In this document: piece by piece, positions 46,288 through 58,128 of the stretch | Layout of the letters: each line of letters opens with the position of its first letter | Position numbering within the stretch: position 1 is the stretch's first letter | Notes under the pieces: model-generated | The model's input: only the letters and a program-made list of their open reading frames with translations | Database searches by the model: none | Told to the model about the DNA's origin: nothing | Assembly (NCBI GenBank): GCA_029948255.1 | Contig: JALIZF010001608.1 | Location: 1-64,000, forward strand | DNA: 64,000 nucleotides | Direction: 5' to 3' | From: Telmatactis stephensoni | Taxonomy: Eukaryota; Cnidaria; Anthozoa; Actiniaria; Isophelliidae | Position numbers and translations under genes: made by a program

Positions 46288-47690
46288 GGAAGACTACGTC
46301 ATCGGCAGTATGGTTAAAAACCTTAACCTGGATCATTAGATGACAAATTGTAATATCATTGCAAGAGGCGTAGGCCTTGATAATATTGAGAAATAAAGCT
46401 GATAATGGAACAATGTGATTCAAGTATAAAGGGTCTGACTCCTATACCTCCTATACCTCTGACGCAAAAATATTTGGACTTTTCACGAGTCACGTTTAAG
46501 TCAAAACTTGGTTTCACGCTACAACTGAACCTTGACAAATTGCAATAAAGCTTCTGGGAGATATTTAAGTACGAAAACGAGTCATGCACAAGTCACATCT
46601 CTCAAAGCATATGTCAAAGCTCACCAGGGAATTCATATTTCTTAGATGCATTCACCACTGAATTTTTGATGGCATTTGACAACTTTTCTTAAACAACCTA
46701 GTGCAAACTATACTGAAGAAATTATAGTTGTCCTTATTGACAGGTTATAAAACGCTTTCTGTCCTATCGCGCGATCAGCACGTGATGAAGACGCTATGTG
46801 TCTAGGACGTACCAACAGTAACTATGGAACTGTTTAAACCTCTTTATTAGGAATTAGCAATTACACACTGAGTTATCAGAATATTTGTTACTAAACTAAT
46901 ATTTTCACGATATACCAATATCTATAAAGGCAAATTCTACAAGAACTGAACTTTAAGTGCTTGCAGATGGATGAATGTTCATAGCTAGTTTTCGGCCTCG
47001 GAAAACTGGCCTTCATGCTTTTTAAAACATTTAAAAACAAGCTAACGTCTATCCATTTCGTTGGATATGTAATGTTTTTAGACTATTAAAATAGTTTATA
47101 CCTGTAATATTTATTGCATTCACACCGCTGGATAATAATAATCCACAAAATACGAAAACTATTTAGTGCATTGTCTGAGATAAATTTGGCTCCCTATATC
47201 TACATTAATATAACATCCTCAATATTTATCAGTCAGTTTTGTAATGATGCCAATGGTTCACATGTGCATCTGGTTAATCATGACCACTCGAGCTAGGGAT
47301 GCGTTCCTTGATGGCGAATTTTCAGGCTTTCTTCGGCTTACGGATGCAGATGATGCTACTCGAGCTATACTAGAGATGCGTTGCTTGATGGCGATGGACA
47401 GGGCAACGTTACGTAACACTATGTACGCGTGCACGTGAGGGCTTTATTGAAGAAAAGTTCTGTTAACCGGCTGGTAGCTTGCAAATTGGTAGTCTGCCTG
47501 ATTCCGTGCGTCTTTTTAACCCCGCTTCAGTGGAAACGGTCAATAATTGAAAACGCGGGACCTGAATCTCGTGATCGAACTCACGTGAGCAGGCATATAT
47601 ATATACAATATACATACAATGTATATATGATATGTATATCGATTAAGTTTGAATAAATTTAAATGTCTATTTAATCTTCAAGTAGTTCAG

Positions 47691-48002
47691 TTACTGGATC
47701 TTCACACCTTCAGATTCGTCTTCGTCTTCTTCATAGATGACACCAACAGACTCTGAAGACGATTTGGTACTCATGGAATCACATGAACTGCCTAGCCTCG
47801 AATGGAGAAGCTTAGCAAAGCTGTTCATACTGTCCATACTAATAATATCCTTGATGTTTTCAACAGACTTAGCACGCTTCTTGGACGTAGGGATATCAAT
47901 ATGGGTTATCGTAAAGCTTCCGAAATCCTGATTCTTCTTTGACGTTCTCACTTTTTCAAATGAGCTACTTCGAGGGCGACCAACTTCTAAGAGTGTAGAC
48001 AT
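47691..48002 (-). CDS. 103-aa unknown protein, array unit 1, intact
   Basis: I do not recognise the family. ATG (context AGTGAAATG) to stop, 103 aa, no introns visible. Basic Ser-rich N-terminus (GRPRSSSFEKVRTSKK), a middle FGSFTITHIDIPTSKKRAKS, a possible amphipathic helix MDSMNSFAKLLHSRLGSS, a Ser-rich stretch (SMSTKSSSES) and an acidic tail YEEDEDESEG ending VKIQ. There is no signal peptide or membrane segment, so it is probably cytosolic or nuclear. RxRSSS and KRAKS look like basophilic-kinase sites and the tail like casein-kinase-2 sites (inference). An ATTAAA poly(A)-type signal follows the stop closely. Confidence 0.65.
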   Translation of the reverse strand: MSTLLEVGRPRSSSFEKVRTSKKNQDFGSFTITHIDIPTSKKRAKSVENIKDIISMDSMNSFAKLLHSRLGSSCDSMSTKSSSESVGVIYEEDEDESEGVKIQ

Positions 48003-48565
48003 TTCACTTTCTTACTCCAAAACAAAGCTTATTCTTTGTTTTTAACTTTATTTTTGAGTTGTTGCTGTTGTTGTTATAATTGTTGCACAGTACGCAATGC
48101 CGAAAGTTTGCTCTCTCTGAGTGTGTGAGTCTTTGCTCGATCCTTAGCTTTCTGGCGCAATTGGAATATTAAGTTGTTTACAACATTTCGACGAGGTATT
48201 CTCTAGAGACAGATCGACCAATGGGTACAATTCGATAACTACGTGTTTTATGTATGCAATCCTTGATGAAGGCGCTATGTGTCTAGGACGTAGCAACAGT
48301 AACTATGGACCTGTTAAAACATCTTTATTAGGAATTAGCAATTACACACTGAGTTATCAGAATATTTGTTACTAAACTAATATTTTCACGATATACCAAT
48401 ATCTATAAAGGTAAATTCTACAAGAACTGAACTTTAAGTGCTTGCAGATGATGAATGTTCATAGCTAGTTTTCGGCCTCGGAAAACTGGCCTTCATGCTT
48501 TTTAAAACATTTAAAAACATGCTAACTTCTATCTATTTCGTTGGATATGTAATGATTTTAGACTA

Positions 48566-48854
48566 GACTGTACAAACACTAGAGTGGTTTTCATAAACCC
48601 GTGAAATAATTACTAGCAATTAATGTGTAATAGTCAAATAAGAACAAAAGAAAACAATTGAATTAGGGTCTACTAACTGTGTATTAGTTTAGTATCTATT
48701 TCACGGGTTTATGAAAACCACTCTAAAAGTGTGCAGTACTTTGCACTATTTAGTACTATAAATAGCACTAATTAAAGAATAGAAAACAATAGAATTTGCA
48801 TAATTTAGCACTATTTAGTACTATTTATGTTGCACACTTTTAGTGTTTGTACTC
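48566..48854. mobile_element. 143-bp-type MITE in unit 2, itself interrupted
   Basis: The same element as in units 3-5 (starts near 48566, ends GTTTGTACTC at 48854), but carrying a 142-bp GAGTGGTTTT element plus a TA duplication inside its left TIR. Confidence 0.85.
48582..48723. mobile_element. 142-bp GAGTGGTTTT MITE nested in another MITE, TA TSD
   Basis: Perfect 27-bp ends beginning GAGTGGTTTTCATAAACCCG. TA flanks both sides (48580-48581 and 48724-48725). Units 3-5 show the empty site CACTAAAAG. TA target and small size suit a Tc1/mariner-type non-autonomous element. Confidence 0.9.
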
Positions 48855-49396
48855 TATTAAAATAGTTTAAAACCTGTAATATTTATTGCATTCACACCGC
48901 TGGATTTAATAATCCACAAAATACGAAAACTATTTAGTGCATTGTCTGAGATAAATTTGGCTCCTTATATTTACTCTAAATTCTACATTAATATAACATC
49001 TTCAATGTTAGTCAGTCAGTTTTGTAATGATGCCAATGGTTCACATGTGCATCTGGTTAATCATGACCACTCGAGCTAGGGATGCGTTCCTTGATGGCGA
49101 ATTTGGACAGGGAAACGTTACGTAACACTATGTACGCGTACACGTGAGGGCTTTATTGAAGAAAAGTTCTGTTAACCGGCTGGTAGCTTGCAAATTGGTA
49201 GTCTGCCTGATTCCGTGCGTCTTTTTAACCCCGCTTCAGTAGAAATGGTCAATAATTGAAAACGCGGGACCTGAGTCTCGTGATCGAACTCACGTGAGCA
49301 GACATATATATATACAATATACATACAATGTATATATGATATATATATATCGATTCTGTTTGAATAAATATAGATGTCTATTTAATCTTCAAGTAG

Positions 49397-49494
49397 TTAC
49401 TGGATCTTCACACCTTCAGATTCGTCTTCGTCTTCTTCATAGATGACACCAACAGACTCTGAAGACGATTTGGTACTCATGGAATCACATGAAC
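49397..49494 (-). pseudogene. 103-aa gene, unit 2, C-terminal fragment (split by insertion)
   Basis: Encodes the last ~30 residues (Ser-rich stretch and acidic tail to VKIQ and stop). The N-terminal part lies 6.8 kb away at 56333-56553, across a transposon insertion. Fragment lengths (98 + 214 nt outside the duplicated target) add up to the 312-nt intact gene. Confidence 0.9.
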
Positions 49495-49956
49495 AAGAGT
49501 ACCCGACGAGTCACTTGCTCAAATCGCCGCAAAACAGCTCAAAAACACATTGATAACATTCCATTCATACTTTAGACGCAAAATTAAAAGTTGCTGGGAA
49601 AAAAATATCCGCTCCACATTGCCAGCCAGATAAAACCCAAAACGTTATGCTCCCCAGCCAGGCATTCGGAGTATCATTTTTTTACCAGCCAGAAAGTCGT
49701 GTATGGCTTGCCAGGATATTTGCCAGCCAGCAAGCTCTATGCAACTTCCAGTTTGCTAGCCAGGAAAATTTAAAGTTTGCACATTTTTACACAATCATCG
49801 GCATTCAATAAAGTGGCAAAGAAAAGAAACCATTTAATGAAATATTGAATGTTTACTAGACGTTCATGTGGTCCTCTTTGTTTTACACGTTTTTGGGGAC
49901 TTTAAAATGTCAAGACCTCTGTGGCTTTCCATTTTTAATATCTATGTCATTTGGCC

Positions 49957-50446
49957 AGGTTGGTCGAGCGGTTTAAGGCGGTATTACACGAAACGATTTT
50001 TAACGACGATTTTCAGCGCAACGGCGTTGCGTTAAAAATCTTTCTCGTGTAACATGACACTTGGAACGATTTTCCTTGCAATTTTCGCTTCGGCAAGGCG
50101 TTGCGAGTTTTTAAATCCAAGTCAGAAACTCGCAACGCATAATATTGCAAGTTGTTGCAACATTTCGCGGAAAATCGTCGTTAAAGGCCCGGTAATACGA
50201 GCAACAAAATCGTGCAACTTGTCGCGCAACAATGTTGAGTTGCAAGTTGCAGAGCAAATGTTGCTCGTATTACCACCCCGAGCGCAACAAATTTTCTTTG
50301 TTGCATGAAGTAAAAGCACTGTCTACTTCGTAAAAGGTAAAAACATTTAGCAAACGAAAAATAAAAATTCATAATTTAAAAGAACCAAATATTGTTCATT
50401 GCAGTTGCCTCTAACCTTAAGTTTGAATCCCACTGTAGCGTTGGAA
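49957..50446 (+). other. tRNA-Leu-like 5' fragment and nearby B box separated by MITE sequence
   Basis: GGTTGGTCGAGCGGTTTAAG (about 49963-49982) resembles the 5' half of tRNA-Leu with its A box, then breaks into repeat sequence. About 440 bp further, GTTTGAATCCCAC (50421-50433) resembles a B box and 3' half. This may be a tRNA or SINE split by the repeat block 49985-50413, but the T-arm pairing is poor. Confidence 0.3.
49985..50413. mobile_element. Nested GCAACA-type MITE block
   Basis: TTTTTAACGACGATTTTCAG near 50015 is mirrored by GAAAATCGTCGTTAAAG at about 50170-50186. GGTAATACGAGCAAC at 50190 is mirrored by GTTGCTCGTATTACC at about 50263. At least two small inverted-repeat elements are adjacent or nested here, inside the 6.8-kb element. 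Confidence 0.6.
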
Positions 50447-50936
50447 CTGAAAATTAATACAAAATATCAATCAAATCTGGAGTTCACCTGAATCCTTTTC
50501 GCGATAAATCAATAGTATTTTAGGTGTTATGTAAAATACCATTCAACATTATATGCCCGCATTTACATGTTACAAGCTTGTAGGTCCTATGTGGTTAATT
50601 TAAGCATATATAGCAACATCTCTAAACCAATAGATAAATTGATAATCATTACATTCCAACCTCTCTCCTTTTTATTTTCCCATTTTATCACGCTTGGTAA
50701 TTGTATCTTATGATGTTAACCATGCATTCAGAGTAGGACGGAGAAAAAAATGTGTAATTCAAGCAAAGCTTACGTAAAACAGAAAAGAAATAGGTCACTT
50801 ACGTGGAGGCTTCGTAACCAGTGTCTCGATTTGTTGAAACACCACTCATGGTATTTTTAGAAAAAAATTCTGAAAAGATCAAGAGAAAATTTCTATCAAT
50901 AAAATTCATATTTGATAAAAATTGAAATAAAATATG

Positions 50937-52190
50937 ATTCCGTAAGCGACCATTCGCCGCAAAAGTTTCGCAAAACTGAATTTGCAAAGTTTCGAAGCAA
51001 AGGCCATCTGCCTATCGACCATTCGCCTCAAAAGTTTCGCAAAAGTGAATTTGCAAAGTTTCGAAGCAAAGGCCATCTGCCTATCGACCATTCGCCTCAA
51101 AAGTTTCGCAAAACTGAATTTGCAAAGTTTCGAAGCAAAGGCCATCTGCCTATCGACCATTCGCCTCAAAAGTTTCGCAAAACTGAATTTGCAAAGTTTC
51201 GAAGCAAAGGCCATCTGCCTATCGACCATTCGCCGCAAAAGTTTCGCAAAACTGAATTTGCAAAGTTTCGAAGCAAAGGCCATCTGCCTATCGACCATTC
51301 GCCTCAAAAGTTTCGCAAAACTGAATTTGCAAAGTTTCGAAGCAAAGGCCATCTGCCTATCGACCATTCGCCTCAAAAGTTTCGCAAAACTGAATTTGCA
51401 AAGTTTCGAAGCAAAGGCCATCTGCCTATCGACCATTCGCCTCAAAAGTTTCGCAAAACTGAATTTGCAAAGTTTCGAAGCAAAGGCCATCTGCCTATCG
51501 ACCATTCGCCGCAAAAGTTTCGCAAAACTGAATTTGCAAAGTTTCGAAGCAAAGGCCATCTGCCTAAGCGACCATTCGCCTCAAAAGTTTCGCAAAAGTG
51601 AATTTGCAAAGTTTCGAAGCAAAGGCCATCTGCCTATCGACCATTCGCCTCAAAAGTTTCGCAAAACTGAATTTGCAAAGTTTCGAAGCAAAGGCCATCT
51701 GCCTATCGACCATTCGCCGCAAAAGTTTCGCAAAACTGAATTTGCAAAGTTTCGAAGCAAAGGCCATCTGCCTATCGACCATTCGCCGCAAAAGTTTCGC
51801 AAAACTGAATTTGCAAAGTTTCGAAGCAAAGGCCATCTGCCTATCGACCATTCGCCTCAAAAGTTTCGCAAAAGTGAATTTGCAAAGTTTCGAAGCAAAG
51901 GCCATCTGCCTATCGACCATTCGCCGCAAAAGTTTCGCAAAACTGAATTTGCAAAGTTTCGAAGCAAAGGCCATCTGCCTATCGACCATTCGCCTCAAAA
52001 GTTTCGCAAAACTGAATTTGCAAAGTTTCGAAGCAAAGGCCATCTGCCTATCGACCATTCGCCGCAAAAGTTTCGCAAAACTGAATTTGCAAAGTTTCGA
52101 AGCAAAGGCCATCTGCCTAAGCGACCATTCGCCGCAAAAGTTTCGCAAAACTGAATTTGCAAAGTTTCGAAGCAAAGGTCATCTATCTAA
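50937..52190. repeat. 69-bp satellite, 18 copies
   Basis: The unit contains CAAAAGTTTCGCAAAACTG, TTTGCAAAGTTTCG, AAGCAAAGGCCATCTG and CCTATCGACCATTCGCC; the period is exactly 69 bp. Copies differ mainly at two sites (CCG/CCT and AAACT/AAGTG). Every eighth or ninth copy has AAGCGACC for ATCGACC, one base longer. Because 69 is divisible by three and the unit is stop-poor, long open frames (up to 390 codons) arise on both strands. Confidence 0.97.
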
Positions 52191-53325
52191 CTAACATTGA
52201 CAACAAAAATTTTCAAAAGAACTTTGCAGAGTCTCGCAGCAAATGTCTTCTATCTTTTACTGGTGTCTGTGTAGGCTATACCAATGCGGCTCCCATACGG
52301 CCAAATGATTTCAACAACCTGAAATGAGTGCTAGCTTGATTTGAATCGTTAGCAGGGTTACTGTTGAGATAGACACTCAGTTCAGTATTGCCCTTTAAAC
52401 GTAATGTTATTTAATTAAAATTCAAATAAATAAGTTCCAGTTCAAACAAATTAAACTGCTGTTGGAATCGTCAGGGAGAGGTTTTTCCGGTTACAACAGT
52501 CAAAAGACTATATAATCTTTTTCTAAGGTAGAATGCCAAAATTTTACCGTTGTTCGTAAAATCTTGTTGATATTTCAAGGTTCTTTTTGCCTTTAGAGAT
52601 ATGGTAAAACACTCTGTGAATACAACCAAATGGTATTGCGAGAAGAAAACGAATACATACAGTTCTGGAAATATCACCAATCTTTTTATTCCAAACATGT
52701 TTCGGCAGCGTCACACTGACGTACAAGAATAGGTGTACAAGAATATCTATAAAATATACATAAAGCGCAGCCTCTTTTAATATCAGTAGAAAGTCCGTGA
52801 GTGAATGCCCAAATCAGAGATAACAGTATTGAAGTAACTTAATAATTTCCCCAAGAAAACGTTAAAGATTGAGAGCAAAGCTAAGGGCCTGTTTGCACTA
52901 CAACGAAATACTTTAGGTGTATTCAAAACTTAACACTTAGGCATAGTGCAAACGGGTACTTACAAAAACTGCTAATATTTGGGTAAGCAATTTTCAAAGG
53001 AGTTGTCATCTTGTTTGCAAAGCCAATTAGGTTATAGCGGTAAATTAGTTTCCAACCGGTGACTAAAATAATTAATTGTTCGCGATCGAGCATTACATAA
53101 AATTTAAGAACAAGAAAACAACCCAAGGGGGTGCGCTTTAGTTAGTTAAGGGTCCGTCCCATAACCAACGAGAGGATAAGAAATAATCCTGGTCTGTCAA
53201 GATGTTGACCTTGGAGGTCATGCTTCAAAATTCATCATCATGCACCAACAGAGCAACACGAGCACTCTACATACAGTAACATTTCGTTTATTGTAAACAC
53301 AATAAACATATAATGACTCTTAATT

Positions 53326-54500
53326 TTGAATCCTACATCTTTATTTCGGTTGTAAAAACTTCTATTTTGCCGGCCGTCTTGTTTTGAAATGTACCACAAA
53401 CAGTGAGTTGGTGGGTAAACGAACACCTAAAGGAATGTTACAAAAAGCCTAGTGAAAACACACTCCACTGTATCCTGGCATGTAGCTTTGTGTTTTACAT
53501 TTCCAGAGCTGAGTTTGGCCTTCCAAAAAAAAACCCAAAAACCCCCCAGAAAATATGAAAAATTTAACATACACATTGATTGGTATCCATCGGATTTTTT
53601 CTGGAACATGTCAACTGTATGTGAGTCGTAGGCAACCTACCGCCTTGTATCTTTACCCTTCTGGCGCGAAAAATACTACAATAGGTTAGTTGACAGATAT
53701 CTGCCAGATTAGTAAACAAAAGACAACCAGAGAACTGTTCTCAGAACAGAAGTGAACAGAACCTACAGAAAGTTATAAAAGAAAATTGAATTCAACGGTA
53801 ACCCTGTTTTAACTGACAATAAATGTTTTAGGACCTGATTATATAAACCAGGTTGGGCCAGTAAGCTGGCTGACTTCTTTTGCTTTTTGGTCCCAAGGGA
53901 AAAAAGCCCTTAGTGAAAACTTTGAGAAAGTTACACTTCTTCATTTTCTATATCAAAGTTGTCCCGTGCACAAATACCATACAAAAAATCCCTGGAGAAG
54001 CATGTGACAGAAAAATTGAACGAATTTCACGTTTTGTTCAAAATCTGACAAGAATTTCAGTGGAGGGAGTCGCCTTTTGCTACATGCCGGTGTATCAATG
54101 CTTGACACATCAAAAGAAAGCAAGTGGCGGTATGTTTTGGAACTCCGGAAAGCCTTGAAAAAGCACGCAAACTCAGTGACAGATATCTGTCACATTATTT
54201 AGTTAATGTTTGTTAACTAACAGACCATCCTACAATCGTTTTCAGTTGAAACCGCAGATAACAATCATGTACTTAAAAGAATGACTACATTTTGAATCCT
54301 ACATCTTTATTTCTTGTTAAGGGTTGTAAAAACTTCTATTTTGACGGCCGTCTTGTTTTAAAATGAAAGTTACAACACCAAAAACACAACTGCAAACAGT
54401 TGGTGGGCGGGTTGGTGGGTAAACGAACACCTAAAGGAATGTTACCGAAAAGCCTAGTGAAAGCACACTCCATGTAGCCCGGCATGAGCTTTGTGTTTTT
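53326..54500. repeat. Direct duplication about 965 bp apart inside the 6.8-kb element
   Basis: TTTTGAATCCTACATCTTTA, then GGCCGTCTTGTTTT, AACGAACACCTAAAGGAATG and AAAGCCTAGTGAAA occur in the same order from 53326 and from 54291. GACAGATATCTG also recurs (53693 and 54179). This suggests an internal segmental duplication. Confidence 0.75.
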
Positions 54501-56332
54501 AAATACATTTCCGGAGTTACATTTAAGATGAAAAATATAGACACTGATAAACTAATCATCGCCTACTGCAAATGTCGTCCAAGTTGCATTGCAACGGCTG
54601 TGTTTTTGAATCAGACTAGAACAATTATAATTCTAAAAGGCTTATTATAACAACAGATAACAATAGTTGTGGACAAACAATAATAACTTTAAGCAGTAAA
54701 AGTTTGTTTTGTAGTATAAAAAGTCAACATTCGCTAAACCGTTCCTTGAAGAGTGATTTTGATGAATAGGTTGTTCTGTTTTGTAGGCCGACTGTCAGCA
54801 AACGAGATACATTCGCACAGTCTGCTAATAAGCACACGAATCAAATCGATGTGCATTAGCTTGACCTTTCCTAGAGGCATTACATTTTAGTTTTTCGTTT
54901 TTGGATAGTTTGAAGAAGATTTAGGTAACGATAAGAGCTTACGTCTCATATATCCAAAACTTGACTGATTCAATTTTATGTCCCTTACTGTAAAAAATGA
55001 TCATTACATTCTGAATCGATTAAAACTCTGGAAATTACACAAACGAAACTAAGTAAAAAAATTAAAAAATTAAAAAGGAATTCGTCGTTTTTTTATGTAT
55101 CTTCTTGATCAATGTGGGTAACAGAACCGGAATTTGAGTGGCTTCATGGGTAAACAAAAATTAACCAACATATTTTGATAAAGATTACTTCAGGAACCTA
55201 CAACAGGATCACGGCTGCAAGATGAATACCTGCAGAAAGTTTTTCTGCTCGCTGGGTACAAGATGATAGTTCGATAGTCATCTCAGCCCAAACATTTAAA
55301 GAAAAGCTAAGTTCCGTCAGTGGATGTCACCCAGTGCTATGATTTAGCATCATTACCACGTTGCATTGAACTACGTTAAATTTAGTTCAAAGTTAAGCAT
55401 CTAATACAATGTATATACGTAAAGTACTGATAACGACTATATTCGCTAATCTCAAACAATGACCCACTCACCTGTATTATACCATATTTTCCTCATGTTA
55501 AGTCTCTAATAGCCAGTGAATCATTACCAGCCCTTATCAGGGAAGACCAGCTAGGGCACTGAGGGTCAAATGAGTGCATGAGCTGAAAACGTATAGGTAT
55601 TCAGGTTATTAACTATTACACTTATTAAGTACGGAGGAACATTGAAGAAATGAATGAAAACATTGTATGGATGTGATGTATCTGTACCTCAAGAACGTAG
55701 GACGTAGGCATGCCATTATTCCCGCCAAATACATATCCTTATGTAAAATAGATTGTCTTGAACCTACAAATCAATTTTTTACAAATCAGTAAGGCAATAG
55801 GCAGACTATGTATTTTTTCAGCTTTGCCGCTTACCTTTAGCTGACTTTCAAACAGGATGGAATATCAACAACAACAGCGCCTTCGTCCTCAGGACCGATG
55901 CTCACCAGAACTGATATACATGCTGACCACGTGTGTTAGCACTGTACGACATACATGACAAGCTAAGGTCTGATTTGTCGAAAAAATGACGAGTTGACAG
56001 ATGGATTACTATTTCCCTCCAATTATCAAAATGCCCGATAAATTTACACAGGCTTCCCGGTCTTTGGTCATATGACTAGTTATGTGGGTTTCCTGTTGTT
56101 TTGCCAAGAAACCAACAGTTGCGTTGTTAGCCAGAGACCTGGCAGTGATTCCTAGGGACATAGCGAATTTATTTAACAGCCAGGAAATTAAAATTTTGTC
56201 TTAATATACCAGCCAGGCACAGTTATTCCGAAATACGAGCCAGAGGTCATTATATGCATTTTTGTTTCCCAGCCAGCAACAAAAGTTATGTGGAGCGGAT
56301 ATTTTGTGGAGCGGCTCGGTTGGGTACTCCTG

Positions 56333-56553
56333 CATGAACTGCCTAGCCTCGAATGGAGAAGCTTAGCGAAGCTGTTCATACTGTCCATACTAATAAAATC
56401 CTTGATGTTGTCAACAGACTTAGCACGCTTCTTGGACGTAGGGATATCAATATGGGTTATCGTAAAGCTTCCGAAATCCTGATTCTTCTTTGACGTTCTC
56501 ACTATTTCAAATGAGCTACTTCGAGGGCGACCAACTTCTAAGAGTGTAGACAT
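56333..56553 (-). pseudogene. 103-aa gene, unit 2, N-terminal fragment (split by insertion)
   Basis: ATG and the first ~72 codons match the intact copies up to LHSRLGSS, then run into transposon sequence. As it stands it would read through into the element and stop after about 120 residues. The other half is at 49397-49494. Confidence 0.9.
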
Positions 56554-57118
56554 TTCACTTTCTTACTCCAAAACAAAGCTTATTCTTTGTTTTTAACTTT
56601 ATTTTTGAGTTATTGCTGTTGTTGTTATAATTGTTGCACAGTACGCAATGCCGAAAGTTTGCTCTCTCAGAGTGTGTGAGTCTTTGCTCTCGATCCTTAG
56701 CTTTCTGGCGCAATTGGAATATTAAGTTGTTTATAACATTTCGACGAGGTATTCTCTAGGGACAGATCGACCAATGGGTACAATTCGATAACTACGTGTT
56801 TTATGTATGCAATCCTTGATGAAGGCGCTATGTGTCTAGGACGTACCAACAGTAACTATGGACCTGTTAAAACATCTTTATTAGGAATTAGCAATTACAC
56901 ACTGAGTTATCAGAATATTTGTTACTAAACTAATATTTTCACGATATACCAATATCTATAAAGGTAAATTCTACAAGAACTGAACTTTAAGTGCTTGCAG
57001 ATGATGAATGTTCATAGCTAGTTTTCGGCCTCGGAAAACTGGCCTTCATGCTTTTTAAAACATTTAAAAACAAGCTAACGTCTATCCATTTCGTTGGATA
57101 TGTAATGTTTTTAGACTA

Positions 57119-57261
57119 GAGTACAAACACTAAAAGTGTGCAGTACTTTGTACTATTTAGTACTATAAATAGCACTAATTAAAGAATAGAAAACAATAGA
57201 ATTTGCATAATTTAGCACTATTTAGTACTATTTATGTTGCACACTTTTAGTGTTTGTACTC
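57119..57261. mobile_element. 143-bp MITE in unit 3, TA TSD
   Basis: Ends GAGTACAAACACTAAAAGTG and its reverse complement. TA flanks it at 57117-57118 and 57262-57263. Unit 1 has the empty site (GACTATTAAAA at 47081), which fixes the boundaries. Confidence 0.92.
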
Positions 57262-57816
57262 TATCAAAATAGTCTACAACCTGTAATAGTTATTGCATTC
57301 ACACCGCTGGATAATAATAATCCACAAAATACGAAAACTATTTAGTGCATTATCTGAGATAAATTTGGCTCCTGATATCTACATTAATATAACATCTTCA
57401 ATGTTAGTCAGTAGTCAGTTTTGTAATGATGCCAATATGGTTCACATGTGCATCTGGTTAATCATGACCACTCGAGCTAGGGATGCGTTCCTTGATGGCG
57501 AATTTTCAGGCTTTCTTCGGCTTACGGACAGGGAAACGTTACGTAACACTATGTACGCGTACACGTGAGGGCTTTATTGAAGAAAAGTTCTGTTTACCGG
57601 CTGGTAGCTTGCAAATTGGTAGTCTGCCTGATTCCGTGCGTCTTTTTAACCCCGCTTCAGTGGAAACGGTCAACGGCAATTGAAAACGCGGGACCTGAGT
57701 CTCGTGATCGAACTCACGTGAGCAGACATATATACTATATACATACAATGTATATATGATATATATATATCGATTAAGTTTAAATAGATATAAATGTCTA
57801 TTTAATCTTCAAGTAG

Positions 57817-58128
57817 TTACTGGATCTTCACACCTTCAGATTCGTCTTCGTCTTCTTCATAGATGACACCAACAGACTCTGAAGACGATTTGGTACTCAT
57901 GGAATCACATGAACTGCCTAGCCTCGAATGGAGAAGCTTAGCGAAGCTGTTCATACTGTCCATACTAATAAAATCCTTGATGTTGTCAACAGACTTAGCA
58001 CGCTTTTTGGACGTAGGGATATCAACATGGGTTATCGTAAAGCTTCCGAAATCCTGATTCTTCTTTGACGTTCTCACTATTTCAAGTGAGCTACTTCGAG
58101 GGCGACCAACTTCTCGGAGTGTAGACAT
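57817..58128 (-). CDS. 103-aa unknown protein, array unit 3, intact
   Basis: Same family as unit 1. Replacements visible by eye: Leu5Arg, Phe15Leu, Lys17Ile, an Ile-to-Val in the THIDIP motif, Glu-to-Asp before NIKD, and Ile-to-Phe after it. The coding region is almost identical to unit 5. The 5' flank just above the ATG has an expanded TTC tract (58158-58190) not seen in other units. Confidence 0.65.
   Translation of the reverse strand: MSTLREVGRPRSSSLEIVRTSKKNQDFGSFTITHVDIPTSKKRAKSVDNIKDFISMDSMNSFAKLLHSRLGSSCDSMSTKSSSESVGVIYEEDEDESEGVKIQ

Larger units (their letters stand above)
44219..46786. other. Spacer between Tctex1 gene C and the 103-aa gene array
   Basis: No gene recognised. It holds the gene C promoter region, a GGGGAA-type purine-rich stretch (45183-45275), a 22-bp word set repeated twice (about 45515-45560, CAAGAATCTGCAAGTCAGTA), a TIR element and a perfect palindrome, listed separately. 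Confidence 0.45.
49495..56332. mobile_element. 6838-bp TIR element inserted in the 103-aa gene, 7-bp TSD
   Basis: The target CATGAAC is duplicated at 49488-49494 and 56333-56339. Ends AAGAGTACCC and, reversed, CAGGAGTACCC; slightly inward both sides share TATCCGCTCCACA and multiple CCAGCCAG words, a subterminal-repeat pattern seen in hAT-like elements. The interior holds nested small repeats, a 69-bp satellite (50937-52190), a ~965-bp-spaced direct duplication and AT-rich sequence, but no recognisable transposase. It is therefore probably non-autonomous. A 7-bp TSD could be an 8-bp hAT TSD with one changed base (ACATGAAC against GCATGAAC). Confidence 0.85.

Noticed and set aside
47737..47931. 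Plus-strand 64-codon frames repeated in each array unit
   Set aside because: They are exact antisense shadows of the 103-aa gene; the minus-strand frame has a good ATG context, full length and a biased composition in all units.
50937..52190. CRISPR-like regular repeat array
   Set aside because: Monomers are head to tail with no unique spacers, in a eukaryotic context.
50912..52194. Very long open frames (up to 390 codons) on both strands
   Set aside because: They lie entirely in the 69-bp satellite. A period divisible by three with a stop-poor unit keeps several frames open on both strands, and the frames break only at the one-base-longer monomers.
57293..57568. Plus-strand frames of 60-91 codons between array genes (MHSHRWIIII...)
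   Set aside because: Length and frame vary among units through small indels, so the frame is not conserved; this is probably non-coding spacer.
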